Below, piece by piece: positions 1 through 9,066 of a stretch of DNA of 64,000 nt. The stretch's first letter is position 1. Every line of letters begins with the position of its first letter. Position numbers and translations under genes: made by a program. The stretch lies in the NCBI RefSeq assembly GCF_012516315.1, contig NZ_CP051185.1:827459-891458 (forward strand), read 5' to 3'. The DNA is from Limnospira fusiformis SAG 85.79. GTDB lineage: Bacteria; Cyanobacteriota; Cyanobacteriia; Cyanobacteriales; Microcoleaceae. Below the pieces are notes generated by a model that made no database searches, was not told where the DNA came from, and worked only from the letters and a program-made list of their open reading frames with translations.

Positions 1-1
1 T

Positions 2-3000
2 GATATCTTATTGCCAGAAATACCCCACAAAAATCTGGTCATTTTTATAGACGAGATTGATAGTATGTTAAGCCTGGATTTCCCCTCTGATGATTTTTGG
101 GCGTTGATCCGTTTTTTGTATAATCAAAGGGCCATTAATCCTGAATATAATCGCCTCACTTTTGCCATTTTTGGAGTAGCTACACCCTCCGATTTGATTC
201 AAGACCGGACTCGGACACCTTTTAATGTTGGTAAAGCCATAGATTTAACAGGTTTTACCCTCTCAGAAGCACAGATATTAGCCCAAGGATTAAATATCAC
301 AGGTGGCGACAAAATAGCAGTTATTGAACGCATTTTATTTTGGACTAATGGGCAGCCTTTTTTAACGCAAAAAGTTTGTGATTTAATTAATCAAATTAAT
401 TTGATAGTCAATAATGCACCTGTGTTCATTAAGCCGGGAGAAGAAAGCCAGTTTATCGATGAAATAATTGGGAGTAAAATCATCTATAAATGGCAAGAAC
501 AAGACCAGCCAGAGCATTTAATGACTATCTTAAACCGAATCAAGTACAGGGTAGATATCATCCCTAAAATGCTAGGAATTTATCAAAAATTGCTAGAAAA
601 AAGCCCGGTAGAAGTTGATAATACCCGCGAAAAATCCGAGTTAATTCTGTCGGGATTAGTTATTAAAAATCAAGGAAGTTTACAGATAAGAAACCTCATT
701 TATCAAACTATATTTGATTCCACTTGGGCTGCTCAAGAGTTAGCCAATATTCGCCCCTATTCTCAGCTTTTATATTCTTGGGTTAAATCTGACAAAAATG
801 ATGTGTCTCGATTACTAACCGGACAAGCGTTAATAGATGCTAAAAGTTGGGCTCATTCCCGGAGTTTAAGTGACTTAGATTATCAATTTTTAGCCGCTAG
901 TCAAGAACTAGAAGAACAGCAAATCAAAACCAGTTTAGAAGCTGCTAGAGTCCAAGAAATCAATCACCGACTCGCTCAAGAAAAAAAAGTCGCAAAATTG
1001 CAGCGGCTACTGTTACTGATAGCCACGGTAGCTTTGACCATTTCCTCTGGGTTAGGTGTCTTGGTATGGCGACAAAATCAGCAAGTACGGATTAGTGAAA
1101 TTAGAGCCTTAGCATCTTCTTCTCATGGTTTATTAGCCTCCCATAACCAGTTAGATGCTATGGTGGATGCTATTAAGGCTAAACGTCGTTTAGAGGGTTT
1201 AGGCAAAGTTGATAGCTACACTGAATCCCAAGTTACATTTGCTTTAAATAATGCCATTTATAATAGCAATGAATTTAATCGTTTAATTGGTCATAAAGGC
1301 TCGGTTTTGAGTGTAGATATTAGCAGTGATGGTCAGTTAATTGCTACGGCTAGTAATGATAAAACTGTGAAAATTTGGCGGCAAGATGGAACCTTAATTA
1401 ATACCCTACAACATTCGGGAACAGTCCATCGTGTGGCTTTCAGCCCTGACGGTAATTTGGTGGTTTCTGCTAGTTTAGATGGTCAGGTAAAACTGTGGAA
1501 TGTAGATGGTGAATTATGGCAAAATATACAAGCTCATGATGCGGCAGTTTGGGGAATCAACTTTAGTCCTAATGGTCAAATTATCGCTTCTGCTAGTGGC
1601 GATCGCACTGTTAAATTATGGCGACTAGATGGCACATTGCTACAAACTTTGACAGGACATACAACCAGTGTTTGGAATGTGGCTTTTGATAAAACCAGTC
1701 AAATAGTAGCTTCTGTCAGCATTGATGGTTTAATCAAATTATGGAGTATCGATGGCAGATTATTAAACACCATAGAAGCACATCAAGGAGCTGTTTGGGG
1801 TGTAGCATTTTGTTATGATACCAATTTACTGGTATCTGTCAGCACAGATAAAACAGCTAAAATCTGGACAATAGATGGCACCTTGGTGAGAACTATGCAG
1901 GAAAAAGATGTAATTCTTGGGGTTGATTGTAGTGCTAATGGTGAATTCATTGCCACCAGTGGTACAAATAATACAGTAACCATTTGGAAAACAGACGGCA
2001 CTTTTATCAAAACCTTACAACGACATAATGCCGTGGTTAGAGGTGTGGCATTAAGCGCTAATGGTTTGATGGCTGCTTCCGCTAGTGATGATGGAACCGT
2101 CAAACTATGGCGACGTAACGCATATTTATTACAACCCCTGTATAATCACGATGATATCCTGTGGAATATAGCCACCAGTGCCGATAATCAATTGATTGCT
2201 TATGTGTCTGGTGATCAAACTTATTTAAGACAAACAAATGGTCAGCTTTTAAGCATAATTAGTCACTCAGGAAAGTTAAATCGCGCTGTGGCTTTTACTC
2301 CCAAGGCAGATATATTAGCACTTGGTGCTAATAATGAAGTTCAACTTTGGGATATTAGAAATATCAGAAAATCTCCACCCGAACTACTCACCATATTAAC
2401 TGGACATGAAACAGTTATTTATGCTATTGCTATTAGTCCTGATGGTCAAATGATTGCTTCCGCTGGGGATGATAAAACCATTAAATTATGGACGATTGAT
2501 GGGGAACTGATCAATAGTTTTCCGGCTCATAGTGAAAGGATTTGGCAACTAACCTTTAGTCCAGATGGTCAAACTCTTATCTCTGCTAGTGAAGATAAGA
2601 CTGTCAAATTATGGACTACAGAGGGTGGGCTTGTGAACACCCTAAATCAAGATGGAGTTATTTGGGGAGTTGACATTAATCCTGAAGGAAATTTGATTGC
2701 TTCTGCTAGTCGTGATGATACTTTAAAACTGTGGAGATTAGATGGTAGTTTGGTCAGAAAAATTCGAGCGAACAGCGGTGGATTAACCAGGGTTACCTTT
2801 AGTCCAGACGGTCAAAATATCGCCACTGCTGGTGTTAACAATCAGGTGAAATTGTGGAATCTTGAAGGGGAGTTACTCCAAACTTTACCCGGACATAATG
2901 CTATGGTAGTCAGTCTAGCATTTACGGCTGATGGTAATTTTTTGGTATCTGGTGGGGATGACCGGACGCTGATTATATGGGATTTAGAGGGAATTAAAAA

Positions 3001-3094
3001 TCTCGATCCTATGGAATATGCCTGCAATTGGGTCGGGGATTATCTGCGGACTAATGTGGAGGTACAAGATAGCGATCGCCTTTTGTGTCCCTAA
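2..3094 (+). CDS. AAA-like NTPase domain protein with 14 WD40 repeats (5' end outside window)
   Basis: The reading frame is open to the left edge, so the N-terminus with the Walker A motif is missing. What remains starts at a Walker B-like segment (LVIFIDEID, about residues 13-21 of the visible part). A winged/helical region follows, then one membrane segment near residue 335-355 and fourteen WD40 repeats from about residue 425 to the end, enough for two seven-bladed propellers. Many repeats carry the GH...SPDG...D.T[VI]KLW pattern. The architecture matches cyanobacterial AAA-like/WD40 proteins, large signalling or scaffolding ATPases of unknown substrate. Ligand and cellular role cannot be read from the sequence. 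Stop TAA at 3092-3094. Confidence 0.85.
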   Translation, partial: DILLPEIPHKNLVIFIDEIDSMLSLDFPSDDFWALIRFLYNQRAINPEYNRLTFAIFGVATPSDLIQDRTRTPFNVGKAIDLTGFTLSEAQILAQGLNITGGDKIAVIERILFWTNGQPFLTQKVCDLINQINLIVNNAPVFIKPGEESQFIDEIIGSKIIYKWQEQDQPEHLMTILNRIKYRVDIIPKMLGIYQKLLEKSPVEVDNTREKSELILSGLVIKNQGSLQIRNLIYQTIFDSTWAAQELANIRPYSQLLYSWVKSDKNDVSRLLTGQALIDAKSWAHSRSLSDLDYQFLAASQELEEQQIKTSLEAARVQEINHRLAQEKKVAKLQRLLLLIATVALTISSGLGVLVWRQNQQVRISEIRALASSSHGLLASHNQLDAMVDAIKAKRRLEGLGKVDSYTESQVTFALNNAIYNSNEFNRLIGHKGSVLSVDISSDGQLIATASNDKTVKIWRQDGTLINTLQHSGTVHRVAFSPDGNLVVSASLDGQVKLWNVDGELWQNIQAHDAAVWGINFSPNGQIIASASGDRTVKLWRLDGTLLQTLTGHTTSVWNVAFDKTSQIVASVSIDGLIKLWSIDGRLLNTIEAHQGAVWGVAFCYDTNLLVSVSTDKTAKIWTIDGTLVRTMQEKDVILGVDCSANGEFIATSGTNNTVTIWKTDGTFIKTLQRHNAVVRGVALSANGLMAASASDDGTVKLWRRNAYLLQPLYNHDDILWNIATSADNQLIAYVSGDQTYLRQTNGQLLSIISHSGKLNRAVAFTPKADILALGANNEVQLWDIRNIRKSPPELLTILTGHETVIYAIAISPDGQMIASAGDDKTIKLWTIDGELINSFPAHSERIWQLTFSPDGQTLISASEDKTVKLWTTEGGLVNTLNQDGVIWGVDINPEGNLIASASRDDTLKLWRLDGSLVRKIRANSGGLTRVTFSPDGQNIATAGVNNQVKLWNLEGELLQTLPGHNAMVVSLAFTADGNFLVSGGDDRTLIIWDLEGIKNLDPMEYACNWVGDYLRTNVEVQDSDRLLCP

Positions 3095-3192
3095 AATCTC
3101 AGCCCTTCATTGTGCATATATCTGATTTTTGGGTATAATCATTATTTACACTTGTTAACTTAGTTTCTGCTGACCCACCATTATCATTAACA

Positions 3193-4998
3193 ATGCTTTC
3201 ATCTCAACAACAAAGAAGCCTAGAAACGGACTGGCGGCTATTTTTGCGATTGCGAGACTATGCCAAACGCCATAAAAAACTGTTGGCGATCGCTATTATT
3301 TTACTCATTCCTCTCTCTATTTCTAGTGCGATCCAACCTATTTTGATTGGACAAACTATTTCACTAATTCGCCAAGAACCCACCTATAAATTTTTACAGG
3401 GATTATCTCTATCAGCAGGCTTAAATCTCTTAGCTTTCCTGTTATTATTGACAATTTCCCTCAGATTCACTCTTCAGGCTATCCAAGGATATGTCGTCCA
3501 GACCGTTGGACAAAAAATGACCGCAGATATTCGTAACGATTTATTTGACCATGTTACCTCTTTAGCTGTCAGATTTTTTGACCGCACTCCTGTCGGAAAA
3601 CTCATTACTCGTCTCACCAGTGATGTCGATGCTTTGGGGGATGTATTCTCTACTGGTGCTATTGGCATTATTAGCGATTTATTCTCGATTTTAGTAATTG
3701 CGATCGCCATGTTTAGCCTTCAGTGGCAGTTGGCTTTAATGTTGGTTTTATCTATGTTCCCCGTCACCGCAATAATTATCTATTTTCAACAACAATATCG
3801 CACCGCTAATTATAAAGCACGGGAGGAACTCTCGGACCTCAACGCACAACTACAAGAGAATTTGATTGGTATTGGAGTCGTGCAACTATTTCGCCGGGAA
3901 CGTTACAATGCCGAGTTATTTCACATCACCAATCAGCGTTATATTAAAGCCGTTGATAAAACCATTTTTTATGATTCGGCTGTCTCGGCAACCTTAGAAT
4001 GGATTGCCCTAATAGCGATCGCCGCCGTCCTCTGGTTTGGAGGCAAACAAGTATTAAATCAAACCCTCAGCTTTGGCATACTTTCCACCTTTATACTATT
4101 CGCCCAACGTCTATTTGACCCCCTCCGACAATTTGCCGATAAATTTACCGCTATTCAAGCCGGTTTAACTGCTGTGGAAAGGATTAATGACATTCTGAAC
4201 CAACCCATAGAAATCCGCGACCCCGAAATCGGAAAAGCCAGTGTTTTACCAACTAATAAATATGAGGCGATCGGCGAAATCAAATTTGAAAACGTCTATT
4301 TTGCCTATAAAAATGATGAATATGTAATCCAAAACCTTAATTTCACTATTCATCCTGGCGAAAAAGTCGCCCTAGTCGGACCTACTGGTGCTGGCAAAAG
4401 TTCTATTATTCGGCTATTATGTCGTTTATACGAACCTAGTCGCGGTCGCATTTTAATCGATGGCATTGATATCCGTGATTTACCTCAAGCCGAATTACGT
4501 CGCCATGTGGGGGTAATCTTACAAGATGGGTTTCTATTCGCCGGAGATGTTAAAAGTAATATTACCCTGGGGGAAACCTATACAATCGATGCCATTCGAC
4601 AGGCGGCGGAAAAGACGAATGTATCTCAGTTTATTGAGGCTTTACCCGAAGGTTATGATACCGAACTTAGGGAAAGAGGCACTAATCTTTCCAGTGGTCA
4701 AAAACAGCTTTTAGCTTTTGCTAGGGTAGCCATTAGAAACCCGCAAATATTAGTTTTAGATGAAGCGACTGCTAACCTAGATGTGATGACAGAATCCCTA
4801 ATTCAGGATGCCCTTGATCGGATGTTAATCGGCAAAACTGCCATTATTATTGCCCACCGTTTATCAACGATTAAAAATGTCGATCGCATTTTAGTTTTAC
4901 AGCGAGGAAGACTGATAGAGTCCGGTTCCCATGACCAATTATTAAACCAGGGCGGACTCTACGCCAGTCTGTATCAGTTACAGATGTTAGGTTCGTGA
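3193..4998 (+). CDS. ABC transporter, fused permease/ATPase (MsbA/MDR-like exporter half)
   Basis: This 601-residue half-transporter has an N-terminal six-helix membrane domain (about residues 30-330) followed by a nucleotide-binding domain. Walker A is GPTGAGKSS at residues 396-404, the signature is LSSGQ near 499, Walker B is ILVLDEA at 519-525 and the H-loop histidine is near 555. Such proteins homodimerise in the inner membrane and export lipids, peptides or hydrophobic compounds; the cargo cannot be named here. It lies 98 bp after the WD40 gene, same strand, with a possible shared or independent promoter in the gap. Length is normal for the family and all ATPase motifs look intact. Confidence 0.93.
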   Translation: MLSSQQQRSLETDWRLFLRLRDYAKRHKKLLAIAIILLIPLSISSAIQPILIGQTISLIRQEPTYKFLQGLSLSAGLNLLAFLLLLTISLRFTLQAIQGYVVQTVGQKMTADIRNDLFDHVTSLAVRFFDRTPVGKLITRLTSDVDALGDVFSTGAIGIISDLFSILVIAIAMFSLQWQLALMLVLSMFPVTAIIIYFQQQYRTANYKAREELSDLNAQLQENLIGIGVVQLFRRERYNAELFHITNQRYIKAVDKTIFYDSAVSATLEWIALIAIAAVLWFGGKQVLNQTLSFGILSTFILFAQRLFDPLRQFADKFTAIQAGLTAVERINDILNQPIEIRDPEIGKASVLPTNKYEAIGEIKFENVYFAYKNDEYVIQNLNFTIHPGEKVALVGPTGAGKSSIIRLLCRLYEPSRGRILIDGIDIRDLPQAELRRHVGVILQDGFLFAGDVKSNITLGETYTIDAIRQAAEKTNVSQFIEALPEGYDTELRERGTNLSSGQKQLLAFARVAIRNPQILVLDEATANLDVMTESLIQDALDRMLIGKTAIIIAHRLSTIKNVDRILVLQRGRLIESGSHDQLLNQGGLYASLYQLQMLGS

Positions 4999-5015
4999 TC
5001 CTCGGCAATTTCCGC

Positions 5016-5846
5016 CTATTTGAGATTCAAAAATCTGTCTAAGGCTGCCACCAAAGCGGGAGGCCAACGACGGATATTAGCTACCCAATCAATATCTCGA
5101 TAACGGGGGTCTAATCCAATGGCTGCTACCCAATTACTTTCGGCTTCCCCTATTTTACCACTATCCCACAAACAGGCGGTTAAAGCTGCCCGCATATCGG
5201 CAAAATTGGGGTATTTCCGAATCAGATTTTTGATGTTGCGGATAGCTTCTTTAGTCTCACCAGTCTGATACAAAGCCAGGGCGTAGTTAGCCCTAGCAAA
5301 AGCATAGTTAGGGTCTAATTCCGCCGCCTGGAAATAGTCGGCGATCGCCGCTTCCCAGTTTTCTTGTCCGGCTTCCGCATTACCTCGATTATTATAGGCG
5401 ATCGCATCAGAGGGACTTAACTCTAAAGTCCGATTATAATCAGCGATCGCATCAGACCAACGCCCCAAACCCTCATAAGCCACTCCCCGGTTAAGGTAAG
5501 GGTCCGCAGCCGTCGGCGCTAATTCAATAGCCCGGTTATAGTCCCCTATGGCTTCCGTGAGGCGGTTTTGGCTAACTCGGATATTACCTCGGTTACTCCA
5601 CATAGCCGGGTTATCCGGGTAACGATTAATAATTTCAGTCCAGTAATTCTCAGCTTCCGCAAACCGTCCCGCTTGGCTAGTCGCAAAAGCCCTCTCTAGT
5701 AGTTCATCCAATGATAAAGTAGAGATTTCCGCTACCGTTTCCCCCACGGTGTCAGTAGCAGCCCAGGCTAAATTATATGGCGATACTACCCCTAGCCATA
5801 GCCAGCAAAATACCACGGTTAGAAAAAGTATCAATCGGCGCATCAT
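5016..5846 (-). CDS. Secreted or membrane-anchored TPR repeat protein
   Basis: The protein begins with a signal-like segment (MMRRLILFLTVVFCW...AWA) and then holds about five to six tetratricopeptide repeats of the W.NRG/Y.NRG type (for example AIADYNRTLELSP). I prefer the ATG at 5846 over an upstream in-frame GTG at 5891 because the signal sequence then starts with M-M-R-R. TPR arrays mediate protein-protein contacts; the partner is unknown. The gene converges on the ABC transporter with only 17 bp between stops. Confidence 0.85.
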   Translation of the reverse strand: MMRRLILFLTVVFCWLWLGVVSPYNLAWAATDTVGETVAEISTLSLDELLERAFATSQAGRFAEAENYWTEIINRYPDNPAMWSNRGNIRVSQNRLTEAIGDYNRAIELAPTAADPYLNRGVAYEGLGRWSDAIADYNRTLELSPSDAIAYNNRGNAEAGQENWEAAIADYFQAAELDPNYAFARANYALALYQTGETKEAIRNIKNLIRKYPNFADMRAALTACLWDSGKIGEAESNWVAAIGLDPRYRDIDWVANIRRWPPALVAALDRFLNLK

Positions 5847-5907
5847 CAAAAAAAAGCCACAACAATCTGAAATTATACCGAAGTTAGCCACATATTGACC
5901 AGCTACG

Positions 5908-6513
5908 TCAGACTTTTACCCATAGCGCCAACCCTCCCCCTCGACCTCTGGCGGCGATGAAGTTTTCTTGAATTAGGAAATAGGCAAAAAAAGCCTGGTC
6001 TTTAACTAGGCGTTGATAAAAACTTTCCTCGCTAGTTTTCCCCCCACGAATATAGTTATCATAAAGTTTTATCCCCACGGCTTCCACGGCTAGACGGGTA
6101 AAATCAAAAGCCAGAATATCATTTTTGTCCAAAAACTTAGCCGGACCGCTAACAGTTAATGTCATTAGTCCGACTTGGATTTTGTTTTCGATTCTACCAG
6201 CTTCAAAGGTTTGGCGATCGCCGCTTTCCACCCCCGAAACTGGGGAATAGTTTAATAATACACTAACTAAGCCCGGCAGATAACGACCCGGCCCCATAAT
6301 CACCCCTGCTTTAGCGCGAGTTTTTTTGGTTCCGGTAATGAAATATAATTGCCAACACCCACACAAACTCTCGAAGGGGTGCGGTTTCCGATTTTGGCGA
6401 CCCGCCTTTTCCGCCGCCAATAAAGCATTAACCACCTGGTCAGGAGAAAGGCGATCGCCCCGAGATTTTAGCGATCGCGCCGTTTGGTCTAGGATGTCCA
6501 GATATTCAGCCAA
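5908..6513 (-). CDS. Conserved cyanobacterial protein, possibly PAP/fibrillin-like
   Basis: A 201-residue soluble protein with no signal peptide. The region around residues 45-100 (ESLCGCWQLYFITG... then a PGRYLPG stretch) and later beta-rich segments recall the G.W.L.YT pattern of plastid-lipid-associated (fibrillin) lipocalin-like proteins, but the likeness is weak and the function is unassigned. It lies 62 bp upstream of the TPR gene on the same strand and may be co-transcribed with it. The start ATG at 6513 gives M-A-E-Y-L; several HIP1 sites lie inside the gene. Confidence 0.75.
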   Translation of the reverse strand: MAEYLDILDQTARSLKSRGDRLSPDQVVNALLAAEKAGRQNRKPHPFESLCGCWQLYFITGTKKTRAKAGVIMGPGRYLPGLVSVLLNYSPVSGVESGDRQTFEAGRIENKIQVGLMTLTVSGPAKFLDKNDILAFDFTRLAVEAVGIKLYDNYIRGGKTSEESFYQRLVKDQAFFAYFLIQENFIAARGRGGGLALWVKV

Positions 6514-6632
6514 GGTTCTGATTTCATCAAGATATGATAATTATCTCTTATATCATTTATTCGCATACCAAGACAAACTGATGGCTAATCTCAGCAGCTT
6601 TATGTTATAATAGTCAATGCTCACATCCCCTT

Positions 6633-6717
6633 GGAGAGGTGGCAGAGTGGTCGATCGCGCTCGACTTGAAATCGAGTGAGCCGCAAGGTTCCGTGGGTTC
6701 AAATCCCACCCTCTCCG
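6633..6717 (+). tRNA. tRNA-Ser (anticodon UGA)
   Basis: Class II cloverleaf of 85 nt. The acceptor stem GGAGAGG pairs with CCTCTCC at 6710-6716, the anticodon stem is CTCGA/TCGAG around loop CTTGAAA (anticodon TGA), a long variable arm follows (GAGCCGCAAGGTTC), and the T-arm is GTGGG TTCAAAT CCCAC. No CCA is encoded. The 3' half and 13 bp of downstream flank are repeated in reverse orientation at 21096-21163, marking this gene as the attachment target of an integrated element. Confidence 0.97.
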
Positions 6718-6742
6718 TTGTTTCAGCCCCTAAACAAATACT

Positions 6743-6796
6743 TTTGGCTATAATTTGGCTATAATTTGGCTATAAATTTAGGCGATTATAGCCAAA
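6743..6796 (+). repeat. 11-bp tandem repeats (3x TTTGGCTATAA plus one inverted copy), likely integrase arm sites
   Basis: Three perfect head-to-tail copies of TTTGGCTATAA occupy 6743-6775 and an inverted copy lies at 6786-6796. Two tandem copies in the opposite orientation occur at 21236-21257, beside the second tRNA-Ser-like site. Position just inside the element at both ends fits arm-type binding sites of a tyrosine integrase; the binding itself is inferred. Confidence 0.7.
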
Positions 6797-6958
6797 ACAA
6801 TTTTTCAAAAAATCACCCCCCCGCCCCCATCCACAAAATATAATCCGTTCCTTATATATGCGTTAGCCAAACGGATTGCTATTGTACAGTGGTTAAATTT
6901 TGGGGCTAGATACAAAACACAGCCAACCTGTACCATGTCGCCTCCAAAACTGCCATAA

Positions 6959-6976
6959 TATCAATGTACATTGATA
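6959..6976. promoter_or_regulatory. Perfect 18-bp palindrome TATCAATGTACATTGATA
   Basis: An 18-bp perfect palindrome lying just downstream of the small gene at 6987-7327. The same word recurs at 7468-7485, and near-copies (TATCATTGTACATTGATA) at 7345-7362 and 7367-7384. The spread around one small gene suggests binding sites of a dimeric DNA-binding protein. Confidence 0.6.
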
Positions 6977-6986
6977 CATGAGAAGA

Positions 6987-7327
6987 TTAACGGGAGCCTT
7001 TTTGTGTCAATTTGACATCAACTCCTAACAGCGTCAGAGCCTTGGTAATCTCCAATTTGATCGCGCCTCCATTGCCAGCCTTCATTTTTGTAGCAGCCAG
7101 GAGGATATCAATTATCTGTTGGCGACTCTGATCAGACAGAAGCTCACCGACTGCCTGGTGGTTGCCATTACTGTTTGCTGGCTTCTCAATCACATCACCC
7201 TGATCCAAACGATGAGCGATCGCCAATAGTTCATCTGCAAATACATCAGGAACTCGGATCGCGCGGGTCGGGGTGTTGATCCATTTGGGTTGTTTTAAAC
7301 CACTGGTATCAGGATTGTAGTTGGCCA
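6987..7327 (-). CDS. Small unrecognised protein, candidate DNA-binding regulator of the tRNA-Ser element
   Basis: About 112 residues, starting MANYNPDTSGLKQPKW. I chose ATG at 7327 because AGGA lies just upstream in the transcript; an in-frame ATG at 7343 would extend it by six residues. The body (TPTRAIRVPDVFADELLAIA, then a Gly-Asn-rich linker and a helical tail) is of a type seen in small cyanobacterial replicon-borne proteins, but I do not recognise a named family. Two near-palindromes sit directly upstream of the start (7345-7384) and one just after the stop, so autoregulation is a reasonable inference. Confidence 0.7.
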
Positions 7328-7344
7328 TAATCATCCTATACATC

Positions 7345-7384
7345 TATCATTGTACATTGATAATGCTATCATTGTACATTGATA
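7345..7384. promoter_or_regulatory. Double operator: two copies of TATCATTGTACATTGATA
   Basis: Two identical 18-bp near-palindromes, centre to centre 22 bp (two helical turns), lie directly upstream of the start codon of the leftward gene at 6987-7327. The spacing places two dimers on the same DNA face. This is the expected layout of a self-repressing operator; the protein that binds is not shown by the sequence. Confidence 0.6.
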
Positions 7385-7467
7385 GCAGTCAAGTAGGCGA
7401 TCGCACTTTGCGCCCTATTGTCCAATAATCTGGCCATATATTAGCCCCTTGCCTTAGATGATTACTA

Positions 7468-7485
7468 TATCAATGTACATTGATA
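7468..7485. promoter_or_regulatory. Perfect palindrome TATCAATGTACATTGATA, second copy
   Basis: Identical to the site at 6959-6976, about 140 bp upstream of the leftward small gene. A shortened 14-bp core, TCAATGTACATTGA, also occurs inside the coding region at 8424-8437. Confidence 0.55.
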
Positions 7486-7851
7486 ACCCGATAGGCGATC
7501 GCCTCAACCCTAAACCCACCAATCGCCAACAATCATCCTGTCCCCATCAACCCGTCAAGAGTAGGCCCAAAATATAAAACGGGCCATTTTTTTGTACAGC
7601 CAGTAATGGATTGAAAAAAAATCACAAATTTTTATTTTTGGGTGTCCTGCCTGTCCACTGTGGCTGTAACTGCTATAGCAAGGGAGTTACAAGGTGGACA
7701 CCCAGAAAAAATTCTGCCTGTCCTCTGCCTGTCTGCCTGTCCGCTTCTGTTGGACAAAAAAATACCCGACCTGGTGCGATCGGGGGTTGGTGATTGTGTA
7801 TTGATTGAACCTGCTATTAGAGAAACGCCCGCACAGACAAGGAGTGGGTGT
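7486..7851. other. Non-coding gap with inverted repeats and CTGCCTGTC repeats, possible element origin
   Basis: No convincing gene lies here. GGGTGTCC at 7640-7647 pairs with GGACACCC at 7696-7703, and inside that arm GTAACT pairs with AGTTAC around GCTATAGC. The word CTGCCTGTC (or TGCCTGTCC) recurs four times between 7647 and 7743. Short iterated words beside a palindrome are typical of plasmid origins, but no Rep protein is recognisable nearby, so this is only a suggestion. Confidence 0.35.
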
Positions 7852-8022
7852 TCAAATTTCACCTTTGTTCTTGGCTTCCTCAATTTCCAACTGCAACAGG
7901 CGGCGGATAAGGCTTGAAAGAGATCTTTGTCTCTTCTCTGCCAATTTTTTACCCTCTTCTAACATCTGTTCATCCAGGTAAACCTGTAGCTTTGGCTTGT
8001 TGCTAGGCACTGTGGCAGTCAT
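7852..8022 (-). CDS. Small ribbon-helix-helix (Arc/CopG-like) DNA-binding protein
   Basis: A 56-residue frame starting M-T-A-T-V-P-S-N-K-P. The pattern is a short basic beta strand (KLQVYLDEQM) followed by two helices separated by a turn (EEGKKLAEKRQ, then SLSSLIRRLLQLEIEE), the layout of a ribbon-helix-helix dimer. GGAG lies 10 nt before the ATG in the transcript. It reads away from the neighbouring rightward operon, a usual position for a copy-control or transfer regulator. The family assignment rests on pattern only. Confidence 0.72.
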   Translation of the reverse strand: MTATVPSNKPKLQVYLDEQMLEEGKKLAEKRQRSLSSLIRRLLQLEIEEAKNKGEI

Positions 8023-8131
8023 ATAGGTGTTACTCCAATTCTACTCTTGCTCAAAAAAATATGCTAGGGGTATTTACAGAGCATTCACTTTTATGTTACA
8101 GTTAATTTACCGAAAGGTCAAACACAAAATA

Positions 8132-8170
8132 ACCCACTGGTGTCAGCCGCCAAGCAAGCCACCAGTGGGT
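8132..8170 (+). promoter_or_regulatory. 11-bp inverted repeat (leader hairpin) before the coupled operon
   Basis: ACCCACTGGTG (8132-8142) pairs perfectly with CACCAGTGGGT (8160-8170) around a 17-nt loop. It ends 17 bp before the Shine-Dalgarno AGGAG (8187-8191) of the gene at 8197. No T-run follows, so a terminator is unlikely; an operator or mRNA leader structure fits better. Confidence 0.5.
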
Positions 8171-8196
8171 CTGAAAACCCCTTTACAGGAGTAACT

Positions 8197-9066
8197 ATGA
8201 CTTTAGCAGAACTTAAAGCTAATGCGATCGCCCTAGGATTGTCAAAAGATGATATCCGCCAGTTTGGCGACCTGCGGTCAAAATCCACTTGGGAAGCCGC
8301 TATTGCCCAAGCCGAATCCGAAGCCGTACCAGAGGCCGAGCCTATCCCCGAATTTTTGCCAAACCAGGCTATGGTCAACCCCTTACATCAGGTTGAATCC
8401 GACCCCACCCAACAGCCAGAAAATCAATGTACATTGAAAGAATCGGAGAATCATTGCCGCTACCAACAAGATGTAATTTTGGTTACAGGGGCCTGTGATG
8501 GTATTGAGGAAGTTATTAGCTCTGGTGCTGACATTAAAGAGGCGAAACACATTGCCGATCAAGTTAAGTTAACTTTTGGGCAGCAAATCATAATCCGAGA
8601 GTTTGATGGTAGTGGTCAGATGTTCTACCGTCGCCACGATGATGAGGTTGACCCCGACATCCTGCCCGAACTCAAGGATAAAGACGATCGCTTTGATTGT
8701 TGGAGCCCATGGATGAAAGTAGGCGCTAAATTTACTACACCCCGGGGAAACCGCTTTACCATTGTTGGTTTTGACAAGTGGGGGAACTGTCACGCGATCG
8801 CCGATGGGGATGAGGAAACCCAAACCTTTCGGCTTAGTCATCTGATTCAGTACACCCCAGAAGCTGACGATGATACCCGTGACGAAATTATTGAAAAATT
8901 CCGCCAAGCCGGGGTATCCGATGCCGATATTGCTGAATTGAACGCCGCGCCCCTTTGCGTTACCGGAGCCGCAGTCGTTTTGGGTTTTCTGGAAGGCTTA
9001 CTTGAGCCAATCCCTGCCACTGGTGTAGTTGTTGGTTTGGTGTTGAGTTTTTTCGCCCTGGGGTGA
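8197..9066 (+). CDS. Unrecognised element protein with C-terminal hydrophobic segment
   Basis: I start at ATG 8197, 5 nt after AGGAG, rather than at an in-frame codon at 8140 that lies inside the leader hairpin. The 289-residue product has an N-terminal helical motif (LAELKANAIALGLSKDDIRQ, resembling a short SAP-like helix pair), an acidic low-complexity stretch, a central beta-rich part and a hydrophobic tail (about residues 252-288) with one or two possible membrane segments. Its stop overlaps the GTG start of the next small gene by four bases (GTGA). No family recognised. A copy of the palindrome core lies at 8424-8437 inside the gene. Confidence 0.7.
   Translation: MTLAELKANAIALGLSKDDIRQFGDLRSKSTWEAAIAQAESEAVPEAEPIPEFLPNQAMVNPLHQVESDPTQQPENQCTLKESENHCRYQQDVILVTGACDGIEEVISSGADIKEAKHIADQVKLTFGQQIIIREFDGSGQMFYRRHDDEVDPDILPELKDKDDRFDCWSPWMKVGAKFTTPRGNRFTIVGFDKWGNCHAIADGDEETQTFRLSHLIQYTPEADDDTRDEIIEKFRQAGVSDADIAELNAAPLCVTGAAVVLGFLEGLLEPIPATGVVVGLVLSFFALG

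Noticed and set aside
7632..7917. Overlapping open frames of 83-91 residues in both directions
   Set aside because: They overlap repeats and the ribbon-helix-helix gene, have no ribosome binding site, and their residues look like random translation.
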